Position numbers and translations under genes: made by a program | In this document: positions 29,280-39,331 of the stretch, piece by piece | Numbering within the stretch: position 1 is the first letter of the stretch | How the letters are laid out: every line of letters begins with the position of its first letter | Notes under the pieces: generated by a model | The model's database searches: none | The model's input: the letters and a program-made list of their open reading frames with translations, nothing else | Told to the model about the DNA's origin: nothing | From: Arenimonas daejeonensis | GTDB lineage: Bacteria > Pseudomonadota > Gammaproteobacteria > Xanthomonadales > Xanthomonadaceae | DNA length: 64,000 bases | Assembly: GCF_007993735.1 (NCBI RefSeq) | Contig: NZ_CP042453.1 | Location: 682,001 to 746,000, forward strand | Direction: 5' to 3'

Positions 29280-30377
29280 TCAGAACAGCTCGGCCTGCGG
29301 CGAGGGCCGGCGCGGCGGCGTGAACCGCGTGCTGTCCAGCGGTTTCGAGCGCCATAACGAATAACCGAGCCGGCGCCAGGCCAGGTTGAACCGTGCCTCC
29401 ACCAGCTGCGCCCAGGCACCACTGCCGCGCTGGCGCTGGCCGAAGCTGGCGTCGTAGTCGCGTCCGCCGCGGCTTTGCCGCACCAGGCTCATCACGTGCT
29501 CCGCCCGTTCGGGCACGTGCGCGTCCAGCCAGTCGCGGAAGTGCTGCTTGAGTTCGTGCGGCAGGCGCAGCAGCACAAAACCGGCGCGGGTGGCGCCGGC
29601 GTCACGCGCGGCCTCCAGCACGGCTTCCATCTCGTGGTCGTTCACCGCCGGGATCACCGGCGCGAACATCACGCCGGTCGGGATGCCGGCGTCGGCCAGT
29701 CGGCGGATCGCCGCGATGCGCCGGTGCGGCGCACTGGCGCGCGGTTCGAGTTTCGCCGCCAGGTGGTTGTCCAGCGTGGTCACCGACAGCGCGGCACTGA
29801 CCAGGCCTTCGCGCGCCAGCGGCCCCAGCAGGTCGAGGTCGCGCTCGATCAGCGCGTTCTTGGTGAGCAGGGTGAAGGGATGCCGGGTTTCCGCCAGCAG
29901 CTCGATGATGCCGCGGGTGATGCGGTAGCGACGCTCGATCGGCTGGTAAGGGTCGGTATTGGTGCCCATCGCGATCGGCGCGCAGCGGTAGGACGGCCTG
30001 GCCAGTTCGGCGCGCAGCACCTCGGCGGCATTGGTCTTGGCGAACAGCCGGGTCTCGAAGTCCAGGCCCGGCGAGAGCTCCAGGTAACTGTGCGATGGCC
30101 GGGCGAAACAGTAGGAACAGCCGTGTTCGCAACCACGGTAGGCATTCACGGAACGATCGAAGGGGATGTCGGGCGAATCGTTGCGTCGGAGCACGCTGCG
30201 CGCACGCTCCTCCGTGACGGTGGTTCGCGGGTTGGGCTCGGGCTCGCCGTCGTGGAACCAGCCATCGTCCTCGGCCTGGTGCACCGTCTTCGCGTGGCGG
30301 CCGGGCGTGTTGGCCACGGCGCCACGGCCCTTGGTGGCCGCCGTCCTGGCACCGGGACCGGGTTTGTCTGCGATCAT
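29280..30377 (-). CDS. PA0069-like radical SAM protein
   Basis: This 365-residue radical SAM protein has the cluster motif CEHGCSYCFARP and a C-terminal tail typical of the PA0069/SplB-related group (Rv2578c-like). The segment PYQPIERRYRITRGIIELL is a family signature. Radical SAM enzymes cleave S-adenosylmethionine to start radical chemistry; the reaction of this subgroup is not known. It ends 16 bp from the convergent SLC13 gene and is divergent from cls. Confidence 0.88.
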   Translation of the reverse strand: MIADKPGPGARTAATKGRGAVANTPGRHAKTVHQAEDDGWFHDGEPEPNPRTTVTEERARSVLRRNDSPDIPFDRSVNAYRGCEHGCSYCFARPSHSYLELSPGLDFETRLFAKTNAAEVLRAELARPSYRCAPIAMGTNTDPYQPIERRYRITRGIIELLAETRHPFTLLTKNALIERDLDLLGPLAREGLVSAALSVTTLDNHLAAKLEPRASAPHRRIAAIRRLADAGIPTGVMFAPVIPAVNDHEMEAVLEAARDAGATRAGFVLLRLPHELKQHFRDWLDAHVPERAEHVMSLVRQSRGGRDYDASFGQRQRGSGAWAQLVEARFNLAWRRLGYSLWRSKPLDSTRFTPPRRPSPQAELF

Positions 30378-30433
30378 GGCCCCAGCCTACGCCGGTCCGG
30401 TCTCCCGGACTGAGACGACCACGGGGAGCCGTC

Positions 30434-31850
30434 ATGTCCTTCAGCGAACTCTGGCCCGAACTCAAGCCGGTCGTGGTCAGCCTGTGGGCGCTGTACCTGG
30501 TGGTGCTGTCGGTCTGGATCGTGATGCAGCAGCGCGAGCCGATCGCCACGCTGAGCTGGATCATGTCGCTGGCGCTGCTGCCGGTCGTCGGCCTGGTCAT
30601 CTACCACTTCTTCGGCCCGCAGCGGATCAAGCGGCAGCAATCGCGGCGCTCCCGTTCGCGTGCCGGCCTGAGCAGGGCATTGCCACCCGGGTTCGAGCCC
30701 AGCAGCGACTGCATCACGGTGGCGCGGCTGGGCCAGGCGGCCACCGGTTTCGCGCCGGGCACGGCCAAACGCGTGGACCTGCTGGTGGACGGCGCCGCCA
30801 CTTACGACGCGCTGCTGGCAGCGATCGCCGGCGCCCGCCACCACCTGCACGTCGAGTACTACATCTTCGAACCCGACCGCACCGGCACGATGATCCGCGA
30901 TGCGCTGATCGAACGTGCGCGTGCCGGCGTGCGGGTGCGCCTGCTGCTCGACGCGATCGGTTCCTCGCGGCTGTCGCGCGCCTTCCTGGTGCCACTGCAC
31001 GCGGCCGGCGTGGAGTTCGCCTGGTTCCACCCGGCGAAACTGCGCTGGATCTGGCGGCCGCGGGTGAACCTGCGCAACCACCGCAAGGTGGTGGTGATCG
31101 ACGGCCTGCTCGGTTTCACCGGCGGCATCAACATCACCGACGAGGAGAACGAACGCCTCGATCCCGGTGCCTACCACGACCTGCACCTGCGGCTGGAAGG
31201 CGAGGTCGTGCGCTGGCTGCAGCTGGCCTTCCTCGAGGACTGGCACTACGCCACCGGCATCGCCCTGCGCGACGACCACCTGTGGCCGGACGCGCCGACC
31301 GGCCGGGTGCTGGCCCAGGTGCTGATCTCGGGCCCGGACTCGCCCTGGGAAGCAATCCATCGCGTCAAGGTCGAGGCCATCCACCAGGCGAACCACCGGG
31401 TCTGGCTGGTGACGCCGTATTTCGTGCCCGGCGAAGCGGCGCGCATGGCGCTGTCGTCGGCGGCGCTGCGTGGCCTGGACGTGCGGGTAATCGTGCCGGC
31501 TCGCAGCGACTCGCGCATCGTCAGCGCGGCGGCGCGCTCCTACTACGACGAGCTGATCGCCGCCGGCGTCAAGGTGTTCGAATACGGCCCGCGCATGCTG
31601 CACAGCAAGGCGCTGCTGGTGGACGAAGACAGCTGCCTGTTCGGCAGCGCCAACTTCGACCACCGCAGTTTCCGGCTCAACTTCGAACTTTCGCTGCTGG
31701 TGCACGACATCGGGGTGGCGGCGGCCCCTGGAACGGCAGATCCTGCTCGACCTGGAGCACTGCCACGAGGTCCGGGCCGACCGCGCGAGGGCGCCGTTCC
31801 CGCGACGCCTGGGCGATGCCTGTGCCCGGCTGTTTTCGCCCCTGCTCTGA
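30434..31850 (+). CDS. cls: Cardiolipin synthase
   Basis: The protein has two N-terminal membrane helices and two phospholipase D domains with HKD motifs: NHRKVVVIDG with GGINITDEEN downstream, and HSKALLVDE with GSANFDHRSF. It condenses phosphatidyl donors to cardiolipin at the inner membrane. About 472 residues is typical of ClsA. One extra C before CCTGG near 31728 shifts the last 40 residues; correction gives a normal ALERQILLDLEHCHEV ending. The start ATG follows GGGGAGC. Confidence 0.92.
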
Positions 31851-31920
31851 GGCCGCCGGGGGCTGTCCGCGGCCGGCCCGGCTTGGGCTACACTCCCCGG
31901 AAATTCCCGTGAGGTGGCCC

Positions 31921-32184
31921 ATGCACTGGCTTTATCTGCTCGCTTCCCTGGCCTGCCTGGCCCTGGCCATGATGCGCAGCATGCCGACGTTGGGCGTGCT
32001 GTTCTTCCTGGCCTGCGCGCTCGGTTTCATGGTCGCCTGGATACTCGGCTGGATGTCCTCGCGCATCGCCAGCCAGACGCGCGATGTCGGCCACATCATG
32101 AGCCCTGACGAACTTCGCCGCCTGCGCGAACAGGCCGAGGCCAACCGGCGCGCACGCGCTTCGGGCGAAGGCAACGACTCCTGA
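31921..32184 (+). CDS. Small two-helix membrane protein
   Basis: The 87-residue protein has two hydrophobic helices (WLYLLASLACLALAMMRS and LGVLFFLACALGFMVAWILG) and a charged C-terminal tail (LRRLREQAEANRRARAS). The ATG follows GAGGTGG. No family was recognised. Its position 70 bp after cls suggests co-transcription, but no promoter analysis is possible here. Confidence 0.7.
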   Translation: MHWLYLLASLACLALAMMRSMPTLGVLFFLACALGFMVAWILGWMSSRIASQTRDVGHIMSPDELRRLREQAEANRRARASGEGNDS

Positions 32185-32268
32185 GACGCGTGTTAGCCTG
32201 AGCCCGGTACGCCGCAGACAGCGGCGGCCGTCGCACACAACAACAATGCCCGTTCCGGGGAGGTATCC

Positions 32269-32511
32269 ATGAACCTGATCATTTTCCTGCTCATCGGCGC
32301 ACTGGCCGGCTGGCTGGCCGGCGTGGTGATGAAGGGCCGCGGCTTCGGCGTCATCGTCAACATCCTGGTCGGCGTCGTCGGCGCCTTCTTCGGCGGCTGG
32401 CTGCTGCCGCGGTTGGGCGTGAACTTCGGCGGCGACGTCGGCCTGTTCATCACCGCCTTCATCGGCGCAGTGATCCTGCTGGCGATCATCGGCCTGATCA
32501 AGAAAGCCTGA
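32269..32511 (+). CDS. GlsB/YeaQ/YmgE family stress membrane protein
   Basis: This 80-residue protein has three glycine-rich helices (GALAGWLAGVVMKGRGFGV, GVVGAFFGGWLLPRLG and FIGAVILLAIIGLIKK), the hallmark of this small family, often called transglycosylase-associated proteins. The ATG follows GGGGAGG. Function is not established; expression is commonly stress-related. A strong intrinsic terminator follows 21 bp after the stop. Confidence 0.9.
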   Translation: MNLIIFLLIGALAGWLAGVVMKGRGFGVIVNILVGVVGAFFGGWLLPRLGVNFGGDVGLFITAFIGAVILLAIIGLIKKA

Positions 32512-32532
32512 GCTGCATCGTGGCGACCCGGG

Positions 32533-32563
32533 AACGGCGGCTTCGGCCGCCGTTTCTTTTTTT
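32533..32563 (+). terminator. Intrinsic terminator after the YeaQ-like gene
   Basis: AACGGCGGC and GCCGCCGTT form a perfect 9-bp stem closed by a TTCG tetraloop, followed by TTTCTTTTTTT. It terminates the plus-strand transcript just before the convergent propeller/GGDEF gene. Confidence 0.9.
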
Positions 32564-32567
32564 GCCC

Positions 32568-35462
32568 TCAGGTGGGCGCAGCGGCCGTGTCCGCCTCGTC
32601 GGCCAGCACGCGGTTGCGGCCGGCGCGTTTGGCGGCGTACAGCGCGGCGTCGGCGCGGCGCAGCAGGCTGTCGGGTTCGGACTGCACGTTGGGCACGAAG
32701 CCGGCGACGCCGATGCTGACGGTCATGCCGGCATCGCTGGCGGCGATGGCGGCACGGATCACCTCGGCACGACGCAGCGCTTCCTCCTGGTGCACGCCCG
32801 GCAACAGCAGGGCGAACTCCTCGCCGCCGTAACGCGCCAGCAGTTCCCGTTCCGGGTCGTGCTGCTGGTTCAGCCGCTGGGCGATGCCCTTGAGCTGGAC
32901 GTCGCCTTCGAGATGCCCGTGGGCGTCGTTGTAGGCCTTGAAGTGGTCCACGTCGATCATCAGCACCGACAGCGGCCTGCGCTGGTCGAGGCAACGGAAC
33001 CACTCGCGGCGCAGGCCGTTCTCGAGCGCGCGCCGGTTGGAAACGCCGGTCAGCGCATCCTCGGTCACCAGTTCGGCCAGCTTGCGGTTGACGTCCTCGA
33101 GTTCGCGCGTGCGTTCGGCGATGCGGCCCTCGAGCCGGCGGTTGGCCGCCAGGTAACGTTCGGTGCGCTGGCGCACCGCCCACAGCGTGATCGCCGCCGC
33201 AAGCCCGGCCAGCGCCAGCAGGCCCAGCACCAGCAGCCACCACTGTTCGTACCAGCGCGGTTGCACCTGGAAGTGGTAGTTCATCGCGGCGGCCTGGCGG
33301 CCATTGCGGGTACGTGCCTGCACTTCCAGCACGTAGTTGCCGGCAGGCAGGGCGCGGATGAACAGGTCGCGGTCGGTCCAGTCGCTCCAGTCGGGCGTGA
33401 CACCGTGCAGCAGATAGCGGAACTCGGCGCCGCTTTCCATGCTGACCATGCCGAAGCGCAGGCTCAGGCTGTGCCCTGGCGGCACCGGCACCGGGGCGCT
33501 GGCACTGCGGTTGGGCAGGCGCAGCTGTTCGCCCTCGACGTTGCGGGCGACCACGCTTTCCATGCTCAGGCGCAGCGGCTGCGGCGGAATGGCGGCTTCG
33601 TCGGGGTCGTACTGCAGCAAGCCGTTCCAGGTGGCGATGCGCAACACGCCGTCGCGACTGACGCGCAGGTTGGCGTAACCCGCGGCGGTCTGCGCACCGG
33701 GGTAGAGTGCCTGCCATTCGCCGCCCTTGTCCTTGCGCCACCAGAGCTCGCGCGTGGTGTAGGCGTAATCTCCCAGGGCCGTGGACTGCACCACCAGCTC
33801 GTGCGGCCGGTCCACCAGGGTGACGGGCGGCGCCTTGTCGGGGACGAAGCTCCCGCCTTCCAGGCGGAATCCGGCGCTGCCGCTGATGGCATGCAGGCGG
33901 CCATCCAGCTGGTACACGCTGGTGCCGTCCTGCGGATCCACCACAAGCCCGCGGTCGTCGGCGAAACGTTCGCGATCGACAACGCTGCCGGCCTTGAGGT
34001 CAAGGGTCCAGCGCTGCACCGGGCCGCGGGTGTCTCCCAGCCAGATGACGCCAGGCGCGGTCTCCTCGAGGCCATTGACGCTGACACCGTCCAGCGGGAT
34101 GCGTTTGTCCACGTGCCACCGCTTGTCACGCTGTTCGACCAGCAGCAACTCGGTGGAGGAGATGGCATAGACCAGGCCCGGAACATGGGTGGACGCCTGC
34201 AGGCCGAAAACACCGTCGTTGTCGTTTTCGTAAAGCACGCGCGGCGTGCGTGCGCCGGGGTCCAGCACCTTCAGGCCCTCGCGCAGGCCGATCAACAGGC
34301 CGGCATCGCTCGAATGCAGCGAGGTGGCTTCGTATTCGGTCCAGTCGTGCGCCTGGTGCCGCACGCTGCCGTCGTCGCCGACCACCAGCCTCGAGACACC
34401 CCGGCTGGTGGCCAGCCACAGCGCGCCATCGTGCCATTCGAAATCATGCGGGTTGCCGGCCAGGCCATGTGCCGCGCCCAGGAAGGACCAGGGCGAGGGC
34501 AGCGACATGCGCACCAGGTCGCCTTCCGTGGCGGCCCAGAGCCCGCCCTCGCGGTCCAGGCCCAGGTCGTGGATGCCGAAGCTGCCGAGGTCGATGCGTT
34601 CGCGCAGTTCGAAGTTGGCGCCGATGCGGAACAATTCGCCGTCGAGCGTGCCGACGACGAAGCTGCCGTCGCTCAGCGACTGCACCACGTAACTGCCCTT
34701 GCCGGCCAGCTGCCGGCTGGCCGCGCCAGGAATGGCCCGGATGCCTTCGGCGTCGGCGCGGTACAGCCCTTCGCGCCCGACCAGCAGGCGCCAGTCGCCG
34801 CGATCCACCACGCCGGGCAAGGGCTGGTCGGCGAAAATTTCGCCGCCGGGTTCCAGCACCAGGCGGCCCTGTTCGAAACGGCTGAATCCGCGCCCCTGGA
34901 CGCGTGTGTACAGGGTGTCGCCCGCGAGGTAGAAGCTGCGTACATCCGCGGCCAAGGGCCAGCGCTGCGCCTGGGCCTGCGCTTCGTAGGGCACGAAGTG
35001 CAATGCCTCGTCCGCGCGGAAATAGACGCCGTCGGCCGCGGGCAGCACTTCCCAGACCACGCCGACATGGCGCTGCTCATTGCGCAGACCGGCGCGGTCC
35101 AGCAGTTCTTCGTAAGCGAACACGCCGTCGCCGTTGCGCACCAGGCGGCCGAAGGTGTCGTAGCCACCGACATAGACCAGTCCATCGGCGCCGGCGCCCA
35201 GCGAGCGGCCGGCCGAGCGGCCGGGCAGCGGGGTCAACAGCCAGTCGACGCCGTCGTAACGCAACACACCTTCACTGCTGCCAACGAACAGTTCACCGTT
35301 CACGCCCGTTGCCAACGCAAGATGGCCGGGCGGCGTCTTGGTGTCGTCGGCGGTGAAGTGGCGCAGCAAAGGTGCGCCCGGCACCGCCAAGGCTTGCACT
35401 GGCAGGGTCAGGCACAGGGCGGCCGCCAGCAGGCCGGCGCGTAGCAGGCGGTTCAGGAACAT
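32568..35462 (-). CDS. Beta-propeller (Y_Y_Y) sensor diguanylate cyclase
   Basis: The 964-residue protein has a signal peptide, a large periplasmic region of reg-prop beta-propeller repeats, and a Y_Y_Y-type domain (FRYLLHGVTPDWSDWTD...LPAGNYVLEVQAR). A membrane helix (WWLLVLGLLALAGLAAAITL), a coiled-coil linker and a GGDEF domain with active-site RYGGEEF follow. The RxxD inhibitory site is absent at the usual spacing. It should convert an extracytoplasmic signal into c-di-GMP synthesis. The ATG at 35462 was preferred over a TTG at 35480. The frame is intact over 2.9 kb. It is divergent from pdxJ. Confidence 0.92.
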   Translation of the reverse strand: MFLNRLLRAGLLAAALCLTLPVQALAVPGAPLLRHFTADDTKTPPGHLALATGVNGELFVGSSEGVLRYDGVDWLLTPLPGRSAGRSLGAGADGLVYVGGYDTFGRLVRNGDGVFAYEELLDRAGLRNEQRHVGVVWEVLPAADGVYFRADEALHFVPYEAQAQAQRWPLAADVRSFYLAGDTLYTRVQGRGFSRFEQGRLVLEPGGEIFADQPLPGVVDRGDWRLLVGREGLYRADAEGIRAIPGAASRQLAGKGSYVVQSLSDGSFVVGTLDGELFRIGANFELRERIDLGSFGIHDLGLDREGGLWAATEGDLVRMSLPSPWSFLGAAHGLAGNPHDFEWHDGALWLATSRGVSRLVVGDDGSVRHQAHDWTEYEATSLHSSDAGLLIGLREGLKVLDPGARTPRVLYENDNDGVFGLQASTHVPGLVYAISSTELLLVEQRDKRWHVDKRIPLDGVSVNGLEETAPGVIWLGDTRGPVQRWTLDLKAGSVVDRERFADDRGLVVDPQDGTSVYQLDGRLHAISGSAGFRLEGGSFVPDKAPPVTLVDRPHELVVQSTALGDYAYTTRELWWRKDKGGEWQALYPGAQTAAGYANLRVSRDGVLRIATWNGLLQYDPDEAAIPPQPLRLSMESVVARNVEGEQLRLPNRSASAPVPVPPGHSLSLRFGMVSMESGAEFRYLLHGVTPDWSDWTDRDLFIRALPAGNYVLEVQARTRNGRQAAAMNYHFQVQPRWYEQWWLLVLGLLALAGLAAAITLWAVRQRTERYLAANRRLEGRIAERTRELEDVNRKLAELVTEDALTGVSNRRALENGLRREWFRCLDQRRPLSVLMIDVDHFKAYNDAHGHLEGDVQLKGIAQRLNQQHDPERELLARYGGEEFALLLPGVHQEEALRRAEVIRAAIAASDAGMTVSIGVAGFVPNVQSEPDSLLRRADAALYAAKRAGRNRVLADEADTAAAPT

Positions 35463-35548
35463 CGCCGGATTATCGCCCAAAGCCCGGGCCCGTTACGTGC
35501 GGCAGCCCGGGGTTTTCCGACCGCCGGTGCGCAAGGTAGGCTGGCTGG

Positions 35549-36309
35549 ATGACTGTGCTCAGTGTCAACGTCAACAAGGTGGCGGTGCTCCGGAACTCCC
35601 GGGGCGGGGCCGAACCCAGCGTGCTGGCTGCCGCCGAGGCGGCCCTCCGTGCCGGTGCCGGCGGCATCACGGTGCATCCGCGCCCGGACCAGCGCCATAT
35701 CCGGCCAGACGACGTGCTGGGCCTGGCCGGCCTGGTCGCCGGGCGGGCCGAGTACAACCTCGAGGGCAATCCCTTCGCCCCGCCGCGTCCGGGGTATCCG
35801 GGCTTCCTGGCCCTGGTCGCGGCCGTGCGGCCGCAGCAGGCGACCCTGGTGCCTGATGGCGACGGCCAGCTGACCTCTGACCACGGTTTCGACCTCGCCC
35901 GCGATGCCGGACGGCTGCGGCCGCTGGTGGCCGAGCTCAAGGCACTGGGGACGCGGGTCTCGCTGTTCATGGACGCCGGGGCGCCGGGATTGGAACTCGC
36001 GGCCGCACTGGGGGCCGACCGGATCGAGCTCTACACCGGGCCCTATGCCGAGGCGCATGCCGCCGGAGACGCCCATGCCGCACTGGCCCAGTGCGCGAAG
36101 ACGGCCCACGAGGCCCAGGCCTTGGGTCTGGGCGTGAATGCCGGGCACGACCTGAGCCAGGCCAACCTGGGTGACTTCCTGCGCGGCGTTCCGGGGTGCT
36201 GGAGGTTTCGATCGGCCATGCGCTGATCGGCGAAGCCCTTCATGCCGGCCTGGAGCAAACGGTCCGGGCTTACCTGGACATCATCGCGGCGGTCGACGGT
36301 CGCGCCTGA
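35549..36309 (+). CDS. pdxJ: Pyridoxine 5'-phosphate synthase
   Basis: PdxJ condenses 3-amino-2-oxopropyl phosphate with 1-deoxyxylulose 5-phosphate in vitamin B6 synthesis. The barrel motifs [38 protein letters not shown] and [10 protein letters not shown] are present; the last three hold catalytic or substrate-binding residues. A G is missing near 36197 (CCGGGGTGC), which hides the usual [17 protein letters not shown] ending in another frame. Its location next to the exbD genes matches Xanthomonas gene order. Confidence 0.94.
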
Positions 36310-36343
36310 GCCGGCGGATCCGGCCGAAGACGCGCGCCGGCGC

Positions 36344-36742
36344 TCAGTGTTCGACCAGCCCGGCGTGGGCGACGCCGGCACGCTGGGCGGCCGCCATGGC
36401 CGTGGCGGCCGACTGGTAGTCCGCGTCCGGGCTGACGTCGATCCTGAGTACGCCTTCCGGCTGCTGGCGGCTCCATTCGGCCAGACGCGCCTCGATGTGC
36501 GACGGGGCCATGGCCTCGCCATCGAGGCGGAACAGGTCGCCGGGTTCGACCGCCAGCGTGAGTTCGGCGGGTGGGACCAGGGGTTTGCGATCCGCCTGTG
36601 GCAGGCGCATGTCGAGGCGCCAGTCCATCAGCGGAGCGGTGACCATGAAGATGACCAGCAGCACGAGCATGACGTCCATAAGGGGCGTGATGTTCATGTC
36701 GGCCATCGTGTCCGAATCGGGTCGTGCGGCGGCGAAAGCCAT
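36344..36742 (-). CDS. Third ExbD/TolR family protein
   Basis: This 132-residue protein has one N-terminal membrane helix with the essential Asp context (ITPLMDVMLVLLVIFMVTAP) and a periplasmic domain. It differs from the two upstream ExbD proteins (WRLDMRLPQADRKPLVPPAE and a DGEAMAPSHIEARL segment). It lies downstream of an intrinsic terminator that follows the second exbD, so it is probably expressed separately or by readthrough. ExbD proteins form the proton-driven motor with ExbB that powers TonB. Confidence 0.9.
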   Translation of the reverse strand: MAFAAARPDSDTMADMNITPLMDVMLVLLVIFMVTAPLMDWRLDMRLPQADRKPLVPPAELTLAVEPGDLFRLDGEAMAPSHIEARLAEWSRQQPEGVLRIDVSPDADYQSAATAMAAAQRAGVAHAGLVEH

Positions 36743-36802
36743 GGCGCGTCTCCTCGGGGTGGACACCTTCCTTCTACGCCCGGGCCGAGGGGTCGCGCAA
36801 GC

Positions 36803-36830
36803 AAAAAAAACGCCGCCCGGAGGCGGCGTT
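36803..36830 (-). terminator. Intrinsic terminator after the second exbD
   Basis: Read on the minus strand, AACGCCGCC and GGCGGCGTT form a perfect 9-bp stem over a TCCG loop, followed by eight T. It lies 26 bp after the second exbD stop and ends the tonB-exbB-exbD-exbD transcript, leaving the third exbD outside. Confidence 0.92.
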
Positions 36831-36855
36831 GCTGCAGGGTGCGGGAAGCGCGGCC

Positions 36856-37268
<413 letters not shown>

Positions 37269-37280
37269 GCTCGGTGCTCC

Positions 37281-37694
37281 TCAGCGCTCGGGGGTGGACA
37301 CGAAGCCCACCTTGCGGATACCGGCCAGCCGGACCTTCTTCACCACTTCGGCGATGACGCCGTACTTGGTGACATTGTCGGCGCGGACGTCGACCTGCGG
37401 CTGCGGGGTGCGCTGGGCCAGCACGGCCAGGCGGGCTTCGAGGGCGTCACGGGTGACGGCCTCGTCGTTCCAGTAGACCTGGCCATTCGCCGTCACCGCG
37501 AGGGTGATCGGCGGCTGGTCGATCTTCGGCTTCTGCTCCAGGGTGGCCTGGGGCAAGTCCACCTTGACCTTATGCGACATCAGCGGCGCGGTGATCATGA
37601 AGATGATCAGCAGCACCAGCATCACGTCCACCAGGGGCGTGACGTTGATGTCGGCCATCGGGCCGCCACCGGAGGAGTTGCTGGAAAAGGCCAT
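37281..37694 (-). CDS. exbD: Biopolymer transporter ExbD (first copy)
   Basis: The 137-residue protein has the membrane helix [20 protein letters not shown] with the proton-carrying aspartate and a periplasmic domain (HKVKVDLPQATLEQKPKIDQ). The frame is intact. It follows exbB by 30 bp. With ExbB it converts the proton gradient to motion of TonB, energising outer-membrane receptors such as the one at 14890. Confidence 0.94.
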   Translation of the reverse strand: MAFSSNSSGGGPMADINVTPLVDVMLVLLIIFMITAPLMSHKVKVDLPQATLEQKPKIDQPPITLAVTANGQVYWNDEAVTRDALEARLAVLAQRTPQPQVDVRADNVTKYGVIAEVVKKVRLAGIRKVGFVSTPER

Positions 37695-37724
37695 GACTGC
37701 GGCTCCTGGTTAGACGACGTTCGC

Positions 37725-38518
37725 TCAGCGCTTGGCCGGCGCGTCGCCGACGCGCGAACCGGTGGCGAAGAAGTCGTGCAGGTCGTGCGCGAAGGTGTCG
37801 AACTTGGCGTAGGTGTTGCGGTTCGAACGCACGAAGGCGTTGTACGCAAGCACGGCCGGGATCGCGACGAACAGACCGAAGGCGGTCATGATCAGCGCCT
37901 CGCCCACCGGGCCGGCAACGGCGTCGATGGAGGCCTGGCCGGTGGCGCCGATGCGGATCAGGGCGCCGTAGATGCCCCACACGGTGCCGAGCAGACCGAC
38001 GAACGGGGCGGTCGCACCGACGGTGGCGAGCCAGGTCAGGCCGTTCTCGAGCTTGGCGCTCTCGCGGGTCACGGCCTGGCGCAGGGCGCGGTCGATGAAC
38101 TCCGAACGGTTCAGGGCGTCGACCAGGCGGCTGCCTTCATGACGCTGGTGGTGGGCGGCAGCCTGGGCGCAGTCCAGGGCGATCTTGGAGAACGGCTCGT
38201 TGGCCGGCTGCTCTTCCATGAAGCGGATCGCGTCCTGCGCGTTCGGGGTCTCCCAGAAGGTGCGGACGACGGCGTCGGCGCGGCTGGCGACCACGGTGTT
38301 CTTGATCGCGTTGACGACCGTGTACCACCAGGAGCCGAACGACATCACGACCAGCATGAGGAAGACGACCCGGGAAACCATGAAGTCACCGGGGCGGCGA
38401 CCATTTCCTTGAAGAGGTGGGCGAAACCCATCTGGGACAGGGCTTCGGCGTTGTTGGCGGCGCCGCCAGCGGCGGCCGGCGCGGCGGCGGCGGCGATGAG
38501 GAGGATGTCCTGCAGCAT
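37725..38518 (-). CDS. exbB: TonB-system proton channel ExbB
   Basis: This MotA/TolQ/ExbB family protein has three membrane helices, including the channel segments TVGATAPFVGLLGTVWGIYG and VGEALIMTAFGLFVAIPAVL. The start ATG at 38518 gives MLQDILLIAAAAAPAAAGG. A missing G in CCCGG near 38388 separates the first 45 residues from the rest, and AALSQMGFAHLFKEMV then joins GDFMVSRVVFLMLV. It sits between tonB and exbD in the classical order. Confidence 0.93.
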
Positions 38519-38569
38519 AAGAGTGCCTTTCTTTGTGATTGACCGTTACGGGATTTGGGACGGGTAGCG

Positions 38570-39224
38570 TTACGGGGAGTGAACTTCACGGGGACGAGCA
38601 CATCGCCACCCACCTTCACGCCATTGCGCAAGCCGGGGTTGAACTTCCAGCGCCGCGCGGCATCCATTGCTGCACGGTCGAGATTGCGGTTGCGGCTGGA
38701 GCGCTGCACCGCGACTTCGAGCACGTTGCCGGCGGCGTCGATGGTGACGCGCAGGACCACGGTACCACCCACGCCTTCGCGGGCTTCCTTGGCGGGATAG
38801 CGGGGCTGGTTCAGGGCGCGGCCGCTGATGTCCTCGGACGGCGCGAAGTCGGCGGGCGGGGCCGGCGGCGCCGGGGAGCCGGCGGCGGGGCCTCGATGTC
38901 GATCGGGCTCGGGTCGTCGAACACCACCGGCGGCTCTTCCGGCGGCGGCGGGACCGGCGTCGGCTTGGGCTGCTCGATGATCTTCTGGACCACCTTCGGC
39001 GGTTCCGGCGGCGGCGGGGGCGGCGGCGGGGGCGGCGGCGGGGGTTCGATGAAGCTGACCTGGGTCACCTCCTCTTCCGCCTTGTTCAGATCCGGGGTGT
39101 TCACGGGCGCCATCATCAGCATGAACGCGACCGCATGAAGCGCGATCGCAAACGCGTTGCCGCCGATGCGTGCCCAGCTGATTCCCTGGGGCTTGTCGTC
39201 GTATTTGTAATTCTTGTCCGTCAT
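38570..39224 (-). CDS. tonB: Energy transducer TonB
   Basis: A cytoplasmic N-terminus and one membrane helix (NAFAIALHAVAFMLMMAPV) are followed by a rigid periplasmic linker with 13 consecutive prolines and KP/EP repeats, and a TonB C-terminal domain (QPRYPAKEAREGVGGTVVLR, then AARRWKFNPGLRNGVKVGG). The frame shifts near 38880 in a CCCCGG stretch. The exact stop is unsure: uncorrected, the frame runs into exbB, while a one-base change near 38575 gives a stop at 38570-38572 directly after VPVKFTP. It transmits energy from ExbB/ExbD to outer-membrane receptors. Confidence 0.88.
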
Positions 39225-39271
39225 GCGGGTGGCGGCTCGAGCTCTATAGGACTACCGGCGGTCAGCCGTGA

Positions 39272-39290
39272 CCCGCCGGGGACCGGCGGG
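39272..39290 (-). other. Hairpin in the TPR-tonB spacer
   Basis: CCCGCCGG and CCGGCGGG form a perfect 8-bp stem over a 3-nt loop between the TPR gene stop and the tonB start. There is no T-run. It may be a weak terminator or a leader structure of tonB. Confidence 0.45.
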
Positions 39291-39331
39291 AACTTGTTAG
39301 CTTATACGAAGGTTACCGGTTTACCAACCGA

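Noticed and set aside
39000..39060. Poly-GGC/CCG tract in tonB as a simple-sequence contingency locus
   Set aside because: It encodes the proline linker expected in TonB, and the codons are mixed; no evidence of length switching can be drawn from one sequence.
39307..39322. TTACCGGTTTACC near the tonB/TPR spacer as another LacI operator
   Set aside because: It lacks the GTGTCA half-site and the TGACA half-site that define the others, so it is at best a weak chance match.
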